Assembly: GCF_963678635.1 (NCBI RefSeq)
Contig: NC_087068.1
Coordinates: 8,440,027-8,504,026, forward strand
DNA from: Symsagittifera roscoffensis
Lineage: Eukaryota > Xenacoelomorpha > Acoela > Convolutidae
Direction: 5' to 3'
DNA: 64,000 bases
Shown here: positions 29,011-43,000 of the stretch, piece by piece
How the letters are laid out: each line of letters starts with the position of its first letter
How positions within the stretch are numbered: position 1 is the first letter of the stretch
Made by a program: the position numbers and the translations under genes
The notes under the pieces: model-generated
The model's input: only the letters and a program-made list of their open reading frames with translations
Databases searched by the model: none
Told to the model about the DNA's origin: nothing

Positions 29011-32000
29011 ATGGCGATTTCCTAAATTTTACATAATTTTTATGTAGCAGAGCAAGCAGAGTGTTGCTTTTGAGCCCCAAAAACGCAAAGCCCCGAACGG
29101 CCTGCGAACTTTTTGACGTCAATCAAAAAAATGAAGTAAGAATATTCGAAACCTTATGAACACTTGATTGACAAGTAGAGACTGCTTGCTCTGCTTCGCT
29201 ACCCTGCGCTTATATTCTAGCGGCATGATTGTTATTGAGTGAGTGAATTAGTGTTTGCCGCTAGTATAAGCTGTGTCAGATATCTCGAATTGAAACTGAC
29301 TGAAATGTTTCCGTTCTAACTCGGCTGAAATGCCTGGCTAAATTTGGCTAGAAGTCTCAATTTGAATTATTCGGCCAAAATGAAAAAGATTTTTGGACCA
29401 GAAAAATGACGTTTTTGAAAATAACACCGAAGCGACATGTGAAGCACACGTTGGAAATTTAGAGTCCAAAAAAATAACCATTATATCAAACAAGGCTGCT
29501 CGTAACAGGGCGAAGCCCTGGATGTTCCGATTGGCTTTTAAGGTCTATGGAGCAATAATAACATGAAAAATTTAAAAGGAAAAAAATATATAATATATAT
29601 TTTTAATTTGAGATTTTTTGTGAAAACATCCTACCACACGCCATATTAAGTACAAAGTGATAGCTTTTGCTCCTATTAAAAAAAAATTAAATCAAATCAA
29701 TTATGGCTTCCTCTATGGCGATTTCCTAAATTTTACATAATTTTTATGTAGCAGAGCAAGCAGAGTGTTGCTTTTGAGCCCCAAAAACGCAAAGCCCCGA
29801 ACGGCCTGCGAACTTTTTGACGTCAATCAAAAAAATGAAGTAAGAATATTCGAAACCTTATGAACACTTGATTGACAAGTAGAGACTGCTTGCTCTGCTT
29901 CGCTACCCTGCGCTTATATTCTAGCGGCATGATTGTTATTGAGTGAGTGAATTAGTGTTTGCCGCTAGTATAAGCTGTGTCAGATATCTCGAATTGAAAC
30001 TGACTGAAATGTTTCCGTTCTAACTCGGCTGAAATGCCTGGCTAAATTTGGCTAGAAGTCTCAATTTGAATTATTCGGCCAAAATGAAAAAGATTTTTGG
30101 ACCAGAAAAATGACGTTTTTGAAAATAACACCGAAGCGACATGTGAAGCACACGTTGGAAATTTAGAGTCCAAAAAAATAACCATTATATCAAACAAGGC
30201 TGCTCGTAACAGGGCGAAGCCCTGGATGTTCCGATTGGCTTTTAAGGTCTATGGAGCAATAATAACATGAAAAATTTAAAAGGAAAAAAATATATAATAT
30301 ATATTTTTAATTTGAGATTTTTTGTGAAAACATCCTACCACACGCCATATTAAGTACAAAGTGATAGCTTTTGCTCCTATTAAAAAAAAATTAAATCAAA
30401 TCAATTATGGCTTCCTCTATGGCGATTTCCTAAATTTTACATAATTTTTATGTAGCAGAGCAAGCAGAGTGTTGCTTTTGAGCCCCAAAAACGCAAAGCC
30501 CCGAACGGCCTGCGAACTTTTTGACGTCAATCAAAAAAATGAAGTAAGAATATTCGAAACCTTATGAACACTTGATTGACAAGTAGAGACTGCTTGCTCT
30601 GCTTCGCTACCCTGCGCTTATATTCTAGCGGCATGATTGTTATTGAGTGAGTGAATTAGTGTTTGCCGCTAGTATAAGCTGTGTCAGATATCTCGAATTG
30701 AAACTGACTGAAATGTTTCCGTTCTAACTCGGCTGAAATGCCTGGCTAAATTTGGCTAGAAGTCTCAATTTGAATTATTCGGCCAAAATGAAAAAGATTT
30801 TTGGACCAGAAAAATGACGTTTTTGAAAATAACACCGAAGCGACATGTGAAGCACACGTTGGAAATTTAGAGTCCAAAAAAATAACCATTATATCAAACA
30901 AGGCTGCTCGTAACAGGGCGAAGCCCTGGATGTTCCGATTGGCTTTTAAGGTCTATGGAGCAATAATAACATGAAAAATTTAAAAGGAAAAAAATATATA
31001 ATATATATTTTTAATTTGAGATTTTTTGTGAAAACATCCTACCACACGCCATATTAAGTACAAAGTGATAGCTTTTGCTCCTATTAAAAAAAAATTAAAT
31101 CAAATCAATTATGGCTTCCTCTATGGCGATTTCCTAAATTTTACATAATTTTTATGTAGCAGAGCAAGCAGAGTGTTGCTTTTGAGCCCCAAAAACGCAA
31201 AGCCCCGAACGGCCTGCGAACTTTTTGACGTCAATCAAAAAAATGAAGTAAGAATATTCGAAACCTTATGAACACTTGATTGACAAGTAGAGACTGCTTG
31301 CTCTGCTTCGCTACCCTGCGCTTATATTCTAGCGGCATGATTGTTATTGAGTGAGTGAATTAGTGTTTGCCGCTAGTATAAGCTGTGTCAGATATCTCGA
31401 ATTGAAACTGACTGAAATGTTTCCGTTCTAACTCGGCTGAAATGCCTGGCTAAATTTGGCTAGAAGTCTCAATTTGAATTATTCGGCCAAAATGAAAAAG
31501 ATTTTTGGACCAGAAAAATGACGTTTTTGAAAATAACACCGAAGCGACATGTGAAGCACACGTTGGAAATTTAGAGTCCAAAAAAATAACCATTATATCA
31601 AACAAGGCTGCTCGTAACAGGGCGAAGCCCTGGATGTTCCGATTGGCTTTTAAGGTCTATGGAGCAATAATAACATGAAAAATTTAAAAGGAAAAAAATA
31701 TATAATATATATTTTTAATTTGAGATTTTTTGTGAAAACATCCTACCACACGCCATATTAAGTACAAAGTGATAGCTTTTGCTCCTATTAAAAAAAAATT
31801 AAATCAAATCAATTATGGCTTCCTCTATGGCGATTTCCTAAATTTTACATAATTTTTATGTAGCAGAGCAAGCAGAGTGTTGCTTTTGAGCCCCAAAAAC
31901 GCAAAGCCCCGAACGGCCTGCGAACTTTTTGACGTCAATCAAAAAAATGAAGTAAGAATATTCGAAACCTTATGAACACTTGATTGACAAGTAGAGACTG

Positions 32001-32222
32001 CTTGCTCTGCTTCGCTACCCTGCGCTTATATTCTAGCGGCATGATTGTTATTGAGTGAGTGAATAGTGTTTGCCGCTAGTATAAGCTGTGTCAGATATCT
32101 CGAATTGAAACTGACTGAAATGTTTCCGTTCTAACTCGGCTGAAATGCCTGGCTAAATTTGGCTAGAAGTCTCAATTTGAATTATTCGGCCAAAATGAAA
32201 AAAGATTTTTGGACCAGAAAAA
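29011..32222. repeat. 704-bp tandem repeat, four full copies plus a partial fifth
   Basis: The phrase ATGGCGATTTCCTAAATTTT starts at 29011, 29715, 30419, 31123 and 31827, exactly 704 bases apart. Copies look identical except the last, which has small indels near the gap (about 32064 and 32200). Each unit has three inverted repeats: AGCAGAGCAAGCAG...CTGCTTGCTCTGCT; CTAGCGGCA...TGCCGCTAG; and CAGGGC-GAA-GCCCTG. No ORF above 60 codons. A recent satellite-like amplification; true copy number is unknown because of the gap. Confidence 0.95.
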
Positions 32223-32422
32223 NNNNNNNNNNNNNNNNNNNNNNNNNNNNNNNNNNNNNNNNNNNNNNNNNNNNNNNNNNNNNNNNNNNNNNNNNNNNNN
32301 NNNNNNNNNNNNNNNNNNNNNNNNNNNNNNNNNNNNNNNNNNNNNNNNNNNNNNNNNNNNNNNNNNNNNNNNNNNNNNNNNNNNNNNNNNNNNNNNNNNN
32401 NNNNNNNNNNNNNNNNNNNNNN
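32223..32422. other. assembly gap, 200 N
   Basis: Exactly 200 N inside the fifth 704-bp unit. The round length suggests a placeholder; sequence to its right does not continue the repeat. Confidence 0.98.
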
Positions 32423-33187
32423 AACGCTACTGGGCCAGTTAGACGCTTCTTTTGGTATAAAAGTTTCATCACATATTTTGGTCTCTTTTTCTGGTGAGCG
32501 TAATTCTTTTTTAATTAAAAAAATGGAAATGAGCCATTTTTGGGGTAAAATTTTGGTTAAGAATTGCGCAAAATAAAAGGCCTCGTATTAATTCTGGTAA
32601 AATTTAAAGCAGTTTTTTGTTTAAATATTTTTTGCCTAATTTTAACCCAATTTGAAAAAAAAAAGCGCATGAAGTTTCCGATGTTGTTCGTTTTCTCCGG
32701 TTAAGTTAAATCAGCACTGTGACGTATGGATGACTTCAACGCAAAATTGCGAGTTGTCACATTGGTTTTAAACTTCAAGTTTTCAGTCGAATAAATTATA
32801 TGTTAGTTGGGTCTGCATTTTCCTCAGAATGTTTGTTAAAAATCATTCAGGCAATATTTATATAACATGCTTAATTAAAATAAAGCAAAAATAGCAAAAG
32901 CCAAACGAAATTTTTTTGCAGGATTATTCTCAATTTTTTTGAAAACTTAATATTTGGAGGGCATTACATTTCTGAGCCATTACTTTGTAAATTTAACGAA
33001 TAAAACAGAAAAAAAAAACAGTTTTTTTTTGGGTTTGACGAAGATAACCAAAATGGTATTAAGCATAAATTGAACAAAAAACGAGCTCAAAAATAATATC
33101 TTGTAAACTCTGCATCGTGCACAGCAACCAGGCTCATATATTTTCAAGCTAATAATGGTACTGACTTTAACATAATATTATATTTCA
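32423..33187. other. noncoding DNA right of the gap
   Basis: AT-rich, no ORF or recognisable element. Confidence 0.5.
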
Positions 33188-33340
33188 GATCTGTTTAACT
33201 ACTCCCCCCTAACTACGCAAAAAGGGGAGATTCGATAGTAGGTATAAACTGCAGACATGCTTAACTGTTGAGTTAGTTCATTATAGGTGTGCCGATTCGT
33301 TACTAGGTACCAAGGGGGGGGGGGGGTAGTTAAACAGATC
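33188..33340. mobile_element. 153-bp MITE-like element with GATCTGTTTAACTAC termini
   Basis: The left GATCTGTTTAACTAC and right GTAGTTAAACAGATC are perfect 15-bp inverted termini, extended inward by C-rich and G-rich runs that also pair. Noncoding. Confidence 0.7.
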
Positions 33341-34551
33341 CAATATTTCTAACCTTTTCCATATTAAGTTCAATAGTCTTGATTGTGAAAGTCAGCGTAC
33401 AGAAGAATTGACCTTCCGGCTTCGTTTCAGTGTGAAGTTGAACTGGAATCTTCATTGTCGAATTTTTTTCTGCACGGTTTGAAAATCTGTACTAAAAATT
33501 TACAGACGCACGACAAATTGAAGAATGAGAAAAGAGCAAAGTAAATTTAAAATTTTGTAAATTTAAATACCTGCAGCGTTTTTTTAACGAAGGATTCGAC
33601 GTAATTATAATTTTACACCGACTTCAAAAAGAAAAAGTAACAGATGAAGAGCCAATTTTTTCCCTTACAAGTATTTTTCGTTCAGAAGAAGGTAAGCTTT
33701 CAGATTCAAAGAGTTGAATTGTAAATCAAAATTGTGACCGCTAAACAGATTTTAAAATTTATTGGAAGTGACTATACCCAATTTCAACTCAAAAGACTCT
33801 TCTGATTTCTAAATAAGCATACAAATCCCTCTAACTGCAACGATTATGGTACACAAAGCTAAAGCTAACAAAGGAGTATTTCCCGCTGCCGTCTTGAACC
33901 CGTTTTGTTTTTATTAGAGTTGGAGGGTATTTGGGCTTATTCGTGGCGTCAAAAGGTAGTAGTAGTGAAATGGTAACTACTACTAGATAGAATGGTAAAC
34001 GAAGCGTGTGAAATTGAGAGATTTCAGGCAGAATAACTAATTCAGCCTTCTAATGAAGTGCTATGTTGTAAAAGGCAGATAGTACTATCAGCAGTTCCGC
34101 ATTAATTGTGTGCTTAATGCGTTTCTTTTACGCGTAAAAGTTTTTCTGCTCTCAAAACAGAGTGATATAAAAAATATGAAGAAGATGATGTTAACAAAAA
34201 AATTAAGCTATCTTGACTTTTCCTCGGAACTCTTTTCCTTCTATAGATCAATGGATCTTAACTTTTATCGTTTTAAATAAAAAAACTCCGGCCAATCGAA
34301 ATTGCCAAGATTATAGCGTGTATATCTCACCCTTCTGTTTTTAGTCCGCAATGAAAATTTTACCAAATATTTTGTCTCAACTTTGTCTTTTTTATCGCCT
34401 GTCTGAATGAAACTCAATCGGCCTGTCGGCCATTTTCTGATAAAATCTACCGTGCAACGCTCTTCATTATTTTTCTCCGTCTCCTTGAATCCGGTCGCAA
34501 CTGAATTCTGTGTTGACAGCAAGAGGGAACCGGTCTAAAAATTTAGCTAAA
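33341..34551. other. noncoding DNA
   Basis: No convincing gene. The minus-strand ORF at 34265-34522 (85 aa, Lys-rich, starting near ATG 34522) has no recognisable feature and is probably chance. Confidence 0.45.
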
Positions 34552-34735
34552 TAGGACGACAGGTCATTAGGACGACATGACATTAACACGAAAAATGAGG
34601 GTTAAAACAATTAAAATTAAATCTTCGTATTTAAGCAGTTTACAATTCTCAGAAAAGCAATTAAAGATTTTTGTGTAGCGCGTCGTCTTGAAGTCCCATC
34701 AAGATGGCTGTCGTCTTATAAGCTGTCGTCTTATC
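34552..34735. mobile_element. MITE-like element with RACGACA termini (copy 2)
   Basis: Left: two direct copies of ATTAGGACGACA-like sequence. Right: two copies of GCTGTCGTCTTAT. Internal sequence aligns with 22780-22950. The doubled termini suggest nested or duplicated ends. Confidence 0.6.
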
Positions 34736-35120
34736 TTCCGGACACATTGGTCTAATAAGCACATATGCACATGCACCTGTAGTGCACTTCAGCTTTGAGC
34801 AATCTTTTTATGGCCAATTCTTGAAAACACACGCTTTCAAATGCAATCATGCTGAGATTTTATTCGTAACTCCTTTTCAAAGCGGGTGGCATTATGGAGC
34901 GGTTTTTATGTTTAATCGTAAATTCACGCGCATTATTTTAAACTCAAATGTCTTTAAGTTGTCAAAGTTTCCTGTTTTCAGAATTAACAGTAATAAACAA
35001 ATTCATAATTTCACTCTAATTTCATGAGCATTAATTTCACGACTTCTTGTTAAAAAACTCCAAAGTTTCCTCCACCCCAGCGATTAATTTAAATTAATTT
35101 TGCTAAGCGCTGTATATAAA

Positions 35121-35225
35121 ATGCTCGATTCTGATTGGCTGAAATATCCCACTTTAGAACCAAGTTAACGTCCTCCCCCCCCCCCAAGCGGCTTTGGGGG
35201 GAGGATGTTAACGTGGACCAATAAG
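35121..35225. repeat. short inverted-repeat element with C/G-run hairpin (copy 2)
   Basis: Begins 'atgctcgattctgattggctgaaa' like 25801. GTTAACGTCCTCC plus a C run pairs with a G run plus GAGGATGTTAAC around a GCGGC loop (35164-35214). Confidence 0.6.
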
Positions 35226-36911
35226 CCACCTCTCCCTACGAAAATCGATTAAGGAGGAGAAAGTTCAAATTTTTCATGAGAACGAAATTTTGCATATGAA
35301 ATTTTGAAACTAATCGGGAAAAGTTTTCGTGAAGAGTGCCATGTTGATTTATTGAGATATGCCAAAACTGAACAAGAATCAAACGCGATATATACAAAAA
35401 TAAAGTCAAATCAGAGGTTAGTAATAAATAGAAATAAAACAGAGGGTCGATTAGGCCCAAAAGTCGAAAAATTTTTAAAATTGTTTTAAATTATATTTCA
35501 GACTGAGTCAATTTTTTGAGAGGCTTCTTTGATTGAATTGAACAATTTAAACACTATAATCTAAGAAATTGAATTTTTTTTGAAAGTAGGGTTTGAAAAG
35601 TTGGAGGGATCAACCGTTTTAGGGGGGATAAAAATACTGGTTTTTAATATATCAACTTTAATGGCAAACTAAATTGATCTAATTTATCAAAAAATTAAAT
35701 CAAAAATAACTATGAATACCTATTTGGTTAATAAACAGTATGAAAGATGTATTCCATTTGAAAGTTTTCTCAAACCTTCTGTTCAGCGTTTTTGTTCAAA
35801 ATGAATATTTTCTACGAAATCAGTCTTCAAACATTAGGACGTGGCAAGGGGGGAAATTCTACGGAGGGTCACTCAGGGAGGAAGGAGATTGTACGGTTGA
35901 TCCAATTAAATTTTATTTTTTTTTGTAACCAATACTACGGCTTATTCGATTGATAAAGTTTCTATTTGATTAAAAACGGTTTGTTCTCTACTTACTAATA
36001 CGAAAAAAAAAAGTTCAAAATTTTCAAACGGACTAAGATTTGCGCATTTTCATGAAAAACATATTTTATACTGAACTAAATTTCAGAAATAGTTCATGCT
36101 TAGGGACGGCATTCTGCGGTAAGTCACTTAAGGGGGGATTGTACGGCTGCTGCATGTCTTCAACGTTTTTTTTTTGGGTCTTTTTTTTATTTGGCTTATA
36201 TTTGCACATTTCCAGATGAAATTAAAACTAGAATTTTCTTAACAGCCTAAGCCCGGAACCTTTCAACTCTAAATTTTAGAGTCGTTGAAGTAAAACTTGA
36301 TTAAACAGTTAATTTCACTTTTTGAATACAGAGATTTTTTGAACATTTTCCCCCACACAATGAACTGTACAAAATAAATTAACTCACATATTATTTGAAT
36401 TAATTAGCGTGTCAAAGTTTGGTTGGGAATGATTTCTGAGCAGGATTACTTCACGACATTTCCTAAACGCTAAAAAAAATATAGAATACTTGAAACTATC
36501 GATTATGATTAATTTTGAGTTATAGGGAAAAAGCCAACGTATTTAAACGTAGCATGACTTCTCATGTTCCGGCAGTCAAAAATTAAGCACAGTTGTTTTG
36601 GTTATGTTTCGGGGCACGAAAGTTTTTTCATTTTCAAGCATGGATCAGAAATTATTGTGAATCTCGATCCAATTTGTTTTAATGAGAGGCGAAATCTTCG
36701 CAGTTTTCCAAGATATTGTGTTTAACTCGGCGATTCTTTGTTTCAAAACACCACGCATCAAGTAAAGACTTAATCTATTTTCCTCCGTTGAAGCGTTTCT
36801 TAGTTTTTTTGGTTTCCTTGTTTTTCTTGAAATATTAGATTCTGCGCTAAGAATGATTTTTGAACAGCACAGCTTTTTAGACATCACAAAAAATGAGCAC
36901 AATCATCCAGC
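35226..36911. other. noncoding DNA with a degenerate ~260-bp duplication
   Basis: Segments near 35840-35900 and 36095-36145 share 'ttctrcgg..rgtcact.a.gg' and 'gattgtacgg', an old tandem duplication. Otherwise AT-rich without a supported gene. Confidence 0.4.
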
Positions 36912-36965
36912 AGCGGATTTATGGGGGCCCCTCTCAGGGATTGGAACCCATGATTTTTATATGAA
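36912..36965. mobile_element. left-end fragment of the 24.4-kb MITE family
   Basis: GCGGATTTATGGGGGCCCCTC...CAGGGATTGGAACCC matches the left end of 24430-24813 (GCGGATTTAGGA...CAGGGATTCGATTCCC). Confidence 0.45.
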
Positions 36966-39900
36966 ACGGATCAATGTAATATACGTAATATACTCTGCAG
37001 TTAGCGAATGGTGGTTTTCGGTAACCCAGTCACTATGGCGGACGTTCAGCCATTATAGGCGTCCTCACAACTAGTTTTCTTTTTTGGGAGAGGTCGAAGT
37101 GATTTTCTATTGAACGGAGGGCGGTACAAAGCCCCTATACAACATCTCTAGTTGTATAATAGCAGGCAGATAATCAACTTTTTGGTGTTAAATTTATTTG
37201 TGAAAAAGATCAATAACAAAAATACACATAGATTTTGCTCATCTAAAATTATGGGAATCGTTATGTTCTGAGTGGATCAAACTATCAAAACCGATAAACG
37301 GCGAAAAGAAGCTATTCGACTAGAATTGCTACAATGCTATTTCTTGTTCAATGCGTTGAGTTCAATAGAGAAAAAAATCAGTTTCAGCTAGAACCAACAG
37401 TTTTTGCTTAGCTAGTTCTAAGTCGGACTGGTTGGTTGTCGAAGAAAGACTGGTGTTTGACTGTGATAAGGATATCTGAAGTTTCGGATAGGAACTAGAA
37501 AAAGTTTGATGGACGACTATGTTCGTTTTAGATGTGCCAGTGAAGTTTAATAACTCCATTCAGATCATAAGAAAGTCCTTTCAGACATATGCTGGTGAGA
37601 GTTGCAAGTCAGGCTTGAAAAGTCAAATCACTTCTAATCTTTGCTTCAGCATTTTTTTCAGCAGATCTCCGTATTGTTGCCACTGAAAGCATGGAGCAAA
37701 TTATCAATTATGGTAGATTCGAGAGTTAGAGTTCAATCATTGTAGGGCTATCAGTCCATGCGAATGAAATTTTGAAAGTCAAAAATTTCTCTAGCTCAAA
37801 CCTAAAAATGCTCACTCGTAAGGTTTTTCATTGGCATTACTTTAGCTTCTTCAGAAAGAAAAGCAATCTTGACTTCTTTTGCAGCATCTGCGGAGGAAAA
37901 ACCACCTGCGAAAGAAGTCCTAAAAACTGTCACCAAACATATGCAGCTCTGCTGGTCAACTGAGGTGATCATAAAACAGCGGTAAGTTTATAGACTTCCA
38001 CGTTTAGGTAGTGCCCTATGCCATTCCAAACTTTTCTTTAAGCTCGCCTGACAAGGAATCAACCCACTGCTGAACAGAGAAACACCCGAAGTCCATCAGT
38101 AAAACCGGGCACGAACGTTGTAGAGTTGGATTAGACCGATCGAATCTGAAACGCACCAGGTGTAACCTAAGACGTTGCACTGCATATCAGTTTTGTTATA
38201 TGTATTTTCACGCTAGGGCTAACGTATAAGGTATCCTTTTTGCTGTCTCTCTTCATACCTATTACGTGCGTTGTGGTGACAAAGTTTTAGTTGATTTCCT
38301 TTAATTGTCAATCTTGTTGATCTCTGGATATGACTTTTTCTGCTAAACCTGGGAAGTTGCTGAGAAACTTAGCTCAGCTAAACTCCTCTAGATTTTACAA
38401 ACTTTCAAGTCCTTCAATAAACTCTAGCGCCTAGTTCGAATTGCCGATAGAACGTAAAAAATATAAGCGTCGGGCAAAACATTTGGCCCAAAGTTGTTTG
38501 TACGTCAAATTAGGGGTACCTAAAGCAAGTTTAGAAAATACTTATCAAGTGCACTGAAAATAAATGTATCAGACTTTAATTTTAAATCATTCTTTACAGA
38601 AGGCCCTGCTTAATAGCTGAATCTTTTTTTTCATAAGACCTCAATTTCAACTTTTCCGCTGAGCGTGAGGTTAAATTTTTCTTCTGGCACTTACGCTTTC
38701 CAACAAGTTTAGCTCAAATCCACGAACGTCTGCAACCTGAATCACAGAGAACAAGACTTTTCGAGCTGGATCTTTTGTTAGACCGTTTCATTTCAACAGA
38801 TTGAAGGAAACCGTTAAAACTGAGATCGGACGTGGCGCAAGCAATTTTGTTGTTTCTACTTCAAGAATAGCGGAATTTGATGAGATTTTACCTCCTGCGG
38901 GTGGTTTGCTTGAACCTTTAACAGACTGAATTCTCTTGGCTACGTGTAAAAGAACATTATGAAAACCCACACTACTTCTCATCAAAAGGTAAGCAATCTA
39001 GGATGTATACTGATGGGTTTTCTTTTGTCAGACAATTTACAGTTTGAAGTAGATGGCACAGGTTTATTGATGTTTTTTAATGGTACCGACGTTGTTTTGA
39101 TTATTTGCTTTTTCTTTTTGTAATGTTTGAGAGATTTTCTGCCAGCCTGTCATTGAAAGGGAAAAAAATGCTCAAAAAAACACCTGTTCACGGAGTGAGA
39201 AGCAAGCCCCTGATTGTTTTTTGTTGTGAGGCATTTTACCTAATGCTTGGTTGAGCAAAGAAACAACGGGCAGCACTCGAAAACAGAATTTCTTAGGTGG
39301 TTTTTTGGTGGTGTTCATCCGGTTTTTGACTTCCAGCTTCGGCCAATTTTATTTGATTTTTTTTCCGGCCATTTCCTCTAATTCTAATTGATTTTTTTTT
39401 CTGTTTCAAGCTAAGTCTAAGCTAGTTTTGTGGCTCCAAAGGTCGAAGACACCTTAAGCATTTGTTTCTGCTGAGTCTTGTTAAATTCAGCTCTCGACTT
39501 CTTTGGCAAGAAGATACTGACGCAGATAAAAACTTTGCATGTTTGTGAAATGTGGTCTTGAGGCTTCAAGATTTACAACTTGCTCAGTAGCTAAAAGATA
39601 TTTTCGGCCTGCAAGAATTTACAGGCTTTAGTAGCATTCTCGTCGTTTTATTTATTATCACTTTCAACTTGTGTTCCAAAACTGCTACGTTAAACTTGCG
39701 ATAGGTCATTTTGGAATTTTTTCGGTGTCAGGATTATTTCATTTTTGTAAACAGCATTTTCCAATGATTATTTACAGTTTAGAAGCCATTTCTTAAGCTT
39801 AACATTTTTTAAGCCTATTAGACTGGTTTTTCTATCAGTGGCTTCAAGTTTGCACTCGTGATTTATGTTAAGCTTCCTTAAAGCTTCTCTCAAGCTAGCT

Positions 39901-40084
39901 TAGGATGGTTGACCTCATCGAAAAGATCGGTTGTCTTTGGTGACAGATACGAGGGAAGATGCGCGGCAAGCTAAGATGAATCAGTAGCCAATATATAACG
40001 TGTGAGTGCCAGAAAGAGGGATGCACTAGCAGAAAGTCTTGAGGAAAGAGTTTTGCAAAGTGCAGTCGAAACAAAAACTATGCG
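36966..40084. other. long noncoding stretch
   Basis: Only short, stop-rich ORFs in all frames and no splice-bounded open stretch I can defend. No repeat shared with the rest of the window was obvious apart from poly-T tracts. Confidence 0.5.
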
Positions 40085-43000
40085 GCTGGAAAAGTTGTTG
40101 CAAGCATGTTCATCTTGCCTGTTATCTGAACTTGAAAACTAAAAGGTGCTAGCAACTCAAAAAATTTGAATTCATTTGAGTTGAAAGGTTGTTAAAGCTT
40201 TTATTTGACAAGGTAAGCAAAAAGAAACTCGTTTAAAACTTGCGCAAATTTTTATAATTACACAGGACAACCTATCTAATGGGGACATTTTGAGTGGTGC
40301 GAGTCTTACGTGCTTCCTTTTAGGAATTTTTGAGTAAATTTTACCATATTTCTTTTTTTATTAAACTTTAAAATTACTTTTAACGCTTTCAAATTTTTCT
40401 GAATTGAAAAGTAATAATTAAAAATTTCCTTTTGAGACAGACAATTTGATGCGAATCTTCATTTTGCTTCGTAATGGCTTTGATTTTAGCATTTTATTGA
40501 GATACAGTCTTGTATAAATACTAGAACTGCCAGAATCTTGCGAAATTTTTAGAATACTGTCTGCACCGTTTCGTTGCCAATAATTAGTTGCACTTATACG
40601 GTTCTTTTTTTTTAGCTAAATCATTTTAATTGCAAAGATGACTAACAAATTACTAAAAAATTGATGCCACAAGACAACTCATTTTGGGAAGCTAAGATGA
40701 TTTTTTGTGTAGAAAAATCTTTCCAGCTTCTGTTTATTTTGCAAAATAGTTTAAAGAGTCTTTTTAAGACTAAAAGTTTTTTGTACAATCTCACTCTCAG
40801 TTTGTGGGGTCGCTTTTGTGTAGCATAACAGAGAAAGCTTGCTCCAAACATGAAAACCATTGGAGACTGGAGGGAAGCTACATTAGGTTTGTTGAATGTA
40901 AAAGTACGAGTTGAATTAAAAAAGATAGAATATGACAAAGACCGTTGGCATATCATAGTATACTGTAAAATACACTAAACGGTTAAGTGTTAAGGTTGTA
41001 CATTTTTAAAGTGAGCTGTACAGTGACGGGACAAAAGCGGACAAAGTGAGTCTAATGATCTCAAAACCAGACAACACCTAGGAGTAAAACCTGAGGCTAT
41101 AAATCATTTCAAACCAGAATCCACAACTACGGCGAGGAACGGGCGGTGGCGATGTAAAATTTTTTTTGCGGGGTGACAATTGGTACCTTCTTGTAGTGGA
41201 CTGGTTTCCCTAGAAGTAAAACATGAGGAAAAAACTTGACTCAATTAAGTCATTTAACAGACATTTTTTGGGCGGAGGCAACAATTGTAATTTTTCAATA
41301 GGTATAAGCATGTTTATTTTACCTGTTACCTAAACTCGAAAACTATAAGAAGCTAGCAACTCAAAAGTTTTAAATTCAATTGAGTTGAAATGATGTTGAA
41401 GCGTTTGTTTGGCAAGGCAAGCAAAAAAAACTCCTTTAAAACTTGAGCAAAAGTTTTGACTTACACCGGGCAACCTAATTAATGGGGTCATTTCGAGTGG
41501 CCAGTTTTGTTTGCTTTCTTTTGAACTTCTTGTTTTAGTTTCCCATATTTCCTTTTTCGTTAATCTTTAAATCTCTTTTTATTGTTTTCAAATTTGACTA
41601 AATCGAAAAGTAAATGACAAAATTTGCTTTTTGAGACAGACAATGTGATGCGAAGCTTCATTTTGCTTCCTAATGGTTTTACTTTCAGCATTTTATTGAG
41701 AAACAGTCTTATCTGAATACTTGAAGGGCCAGAATTCTGCGAAGTTTTTGTAATACTATCTGCGCCTTCTCGTTGACAAAAAAGAGTTGCACTTATACGG
41801 TTCATATATTTAGCTTAATCAATTTAATTTCAAAGATGACCAACTTCAAAAATCAATGCTTACATGCTCAATCAACGAATTGCTAATTAAGTGATGCCAC
41901 AAGAACAATCATTTTGAAAAGCTAATGTGGATTATTGTGTAGAACACTTTCCAGCGTCTTCTATTTTTTTTGCAAAATAGTTTAAAGAGTCGTTTCAGGG
42001 CTAATTATTTTTTGGGCATATTTCCATATTCCATAAATTTTACCATATTTCTTTTTTTATTAAACTTTAAAATTACTTTTAACGCTTTCAAATTTTTATG
42101 AATTGAAAAGTAATAATTAAAAATTTCCTTTTAAGACAGACAATTTGATGCGAATCTTCATTTTGCTTCGTAATGGCTTTGATTTTAGCATTTTATTGAG
42201 ATACAGTCTTGTATAAATACTAGAACTGCCAGAATCTTGCGAAATTTTTAGAATACTGTCTGCACCGTTTCGTTGCCAATAATTAGTTGCACTTATACGG
42301 TTCTTTTTTTTTAGCTAAATCATTTTAATTGCAAAGATGACTAAAAAATTACTAAAAAAATGATGCCACAAGACAACTCATTTTGGGAAGCTAAGATGAT
42401 TTTTTGTGTAGAAAAATCTTTCCAGCTTCTGTTTATTTTGCAAAATAGTTTAAAGAGTCTTTTTAAGACTAAAAGTTTTTCGTACAATCTCACTCTCAGT
42501 TTGTGGGGTCGCTTTTGTGTAGCATAACAGAGAAAGCTTGCTCCAAACATGAAAACCATTGGAGACTGGAGGGAAGCTACATTAGGTTTGTTGAATGTAA
42601 AAGTACGAGTTGAATTAAAAAAGATAGAATATGACAAAGACCGTGGGCATATCTTAGTATACTGTAAAATACACTAAACGGTTAAGTGTTAAGGTTGTAC
42701 ATTTTTAAAGTGAGCTGTACAGTGACGGGACAAAAGCGGACAAAGTGAGTCTAATGATCTCAAAACCAGACAACACCTAGGAGTAAAACCTGAGGCTATA
42801 AATCATTTCAAACCAGAATCCACAACTACGGCGAGGAACGGGCGGTGGCGCTGTAAAAATTTTTTTTGCGGGGTGACAATTGGTACCTTCTTGTAGTGGA
42901 CTGGTTTCCCTAGGAGTAAAACATGAGGAAAAAACTTGACTCAATTAAGTCATTTAACAGACATTTTTTGGGCGGAGGCAACAATTGTAATTTTTCAATA

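Noticed and set aside
29011-32222. Helitron origin of the 704-bp units
   Set aside because: A hairpin and a CTAG-T occur, but CTAG lies inside the stem rather than just after it, and no TC start or Rep/helicase sequence is seen.
32159-32497. ORFs crossing the N gap
   Set aside because: They are made of unknown codons.
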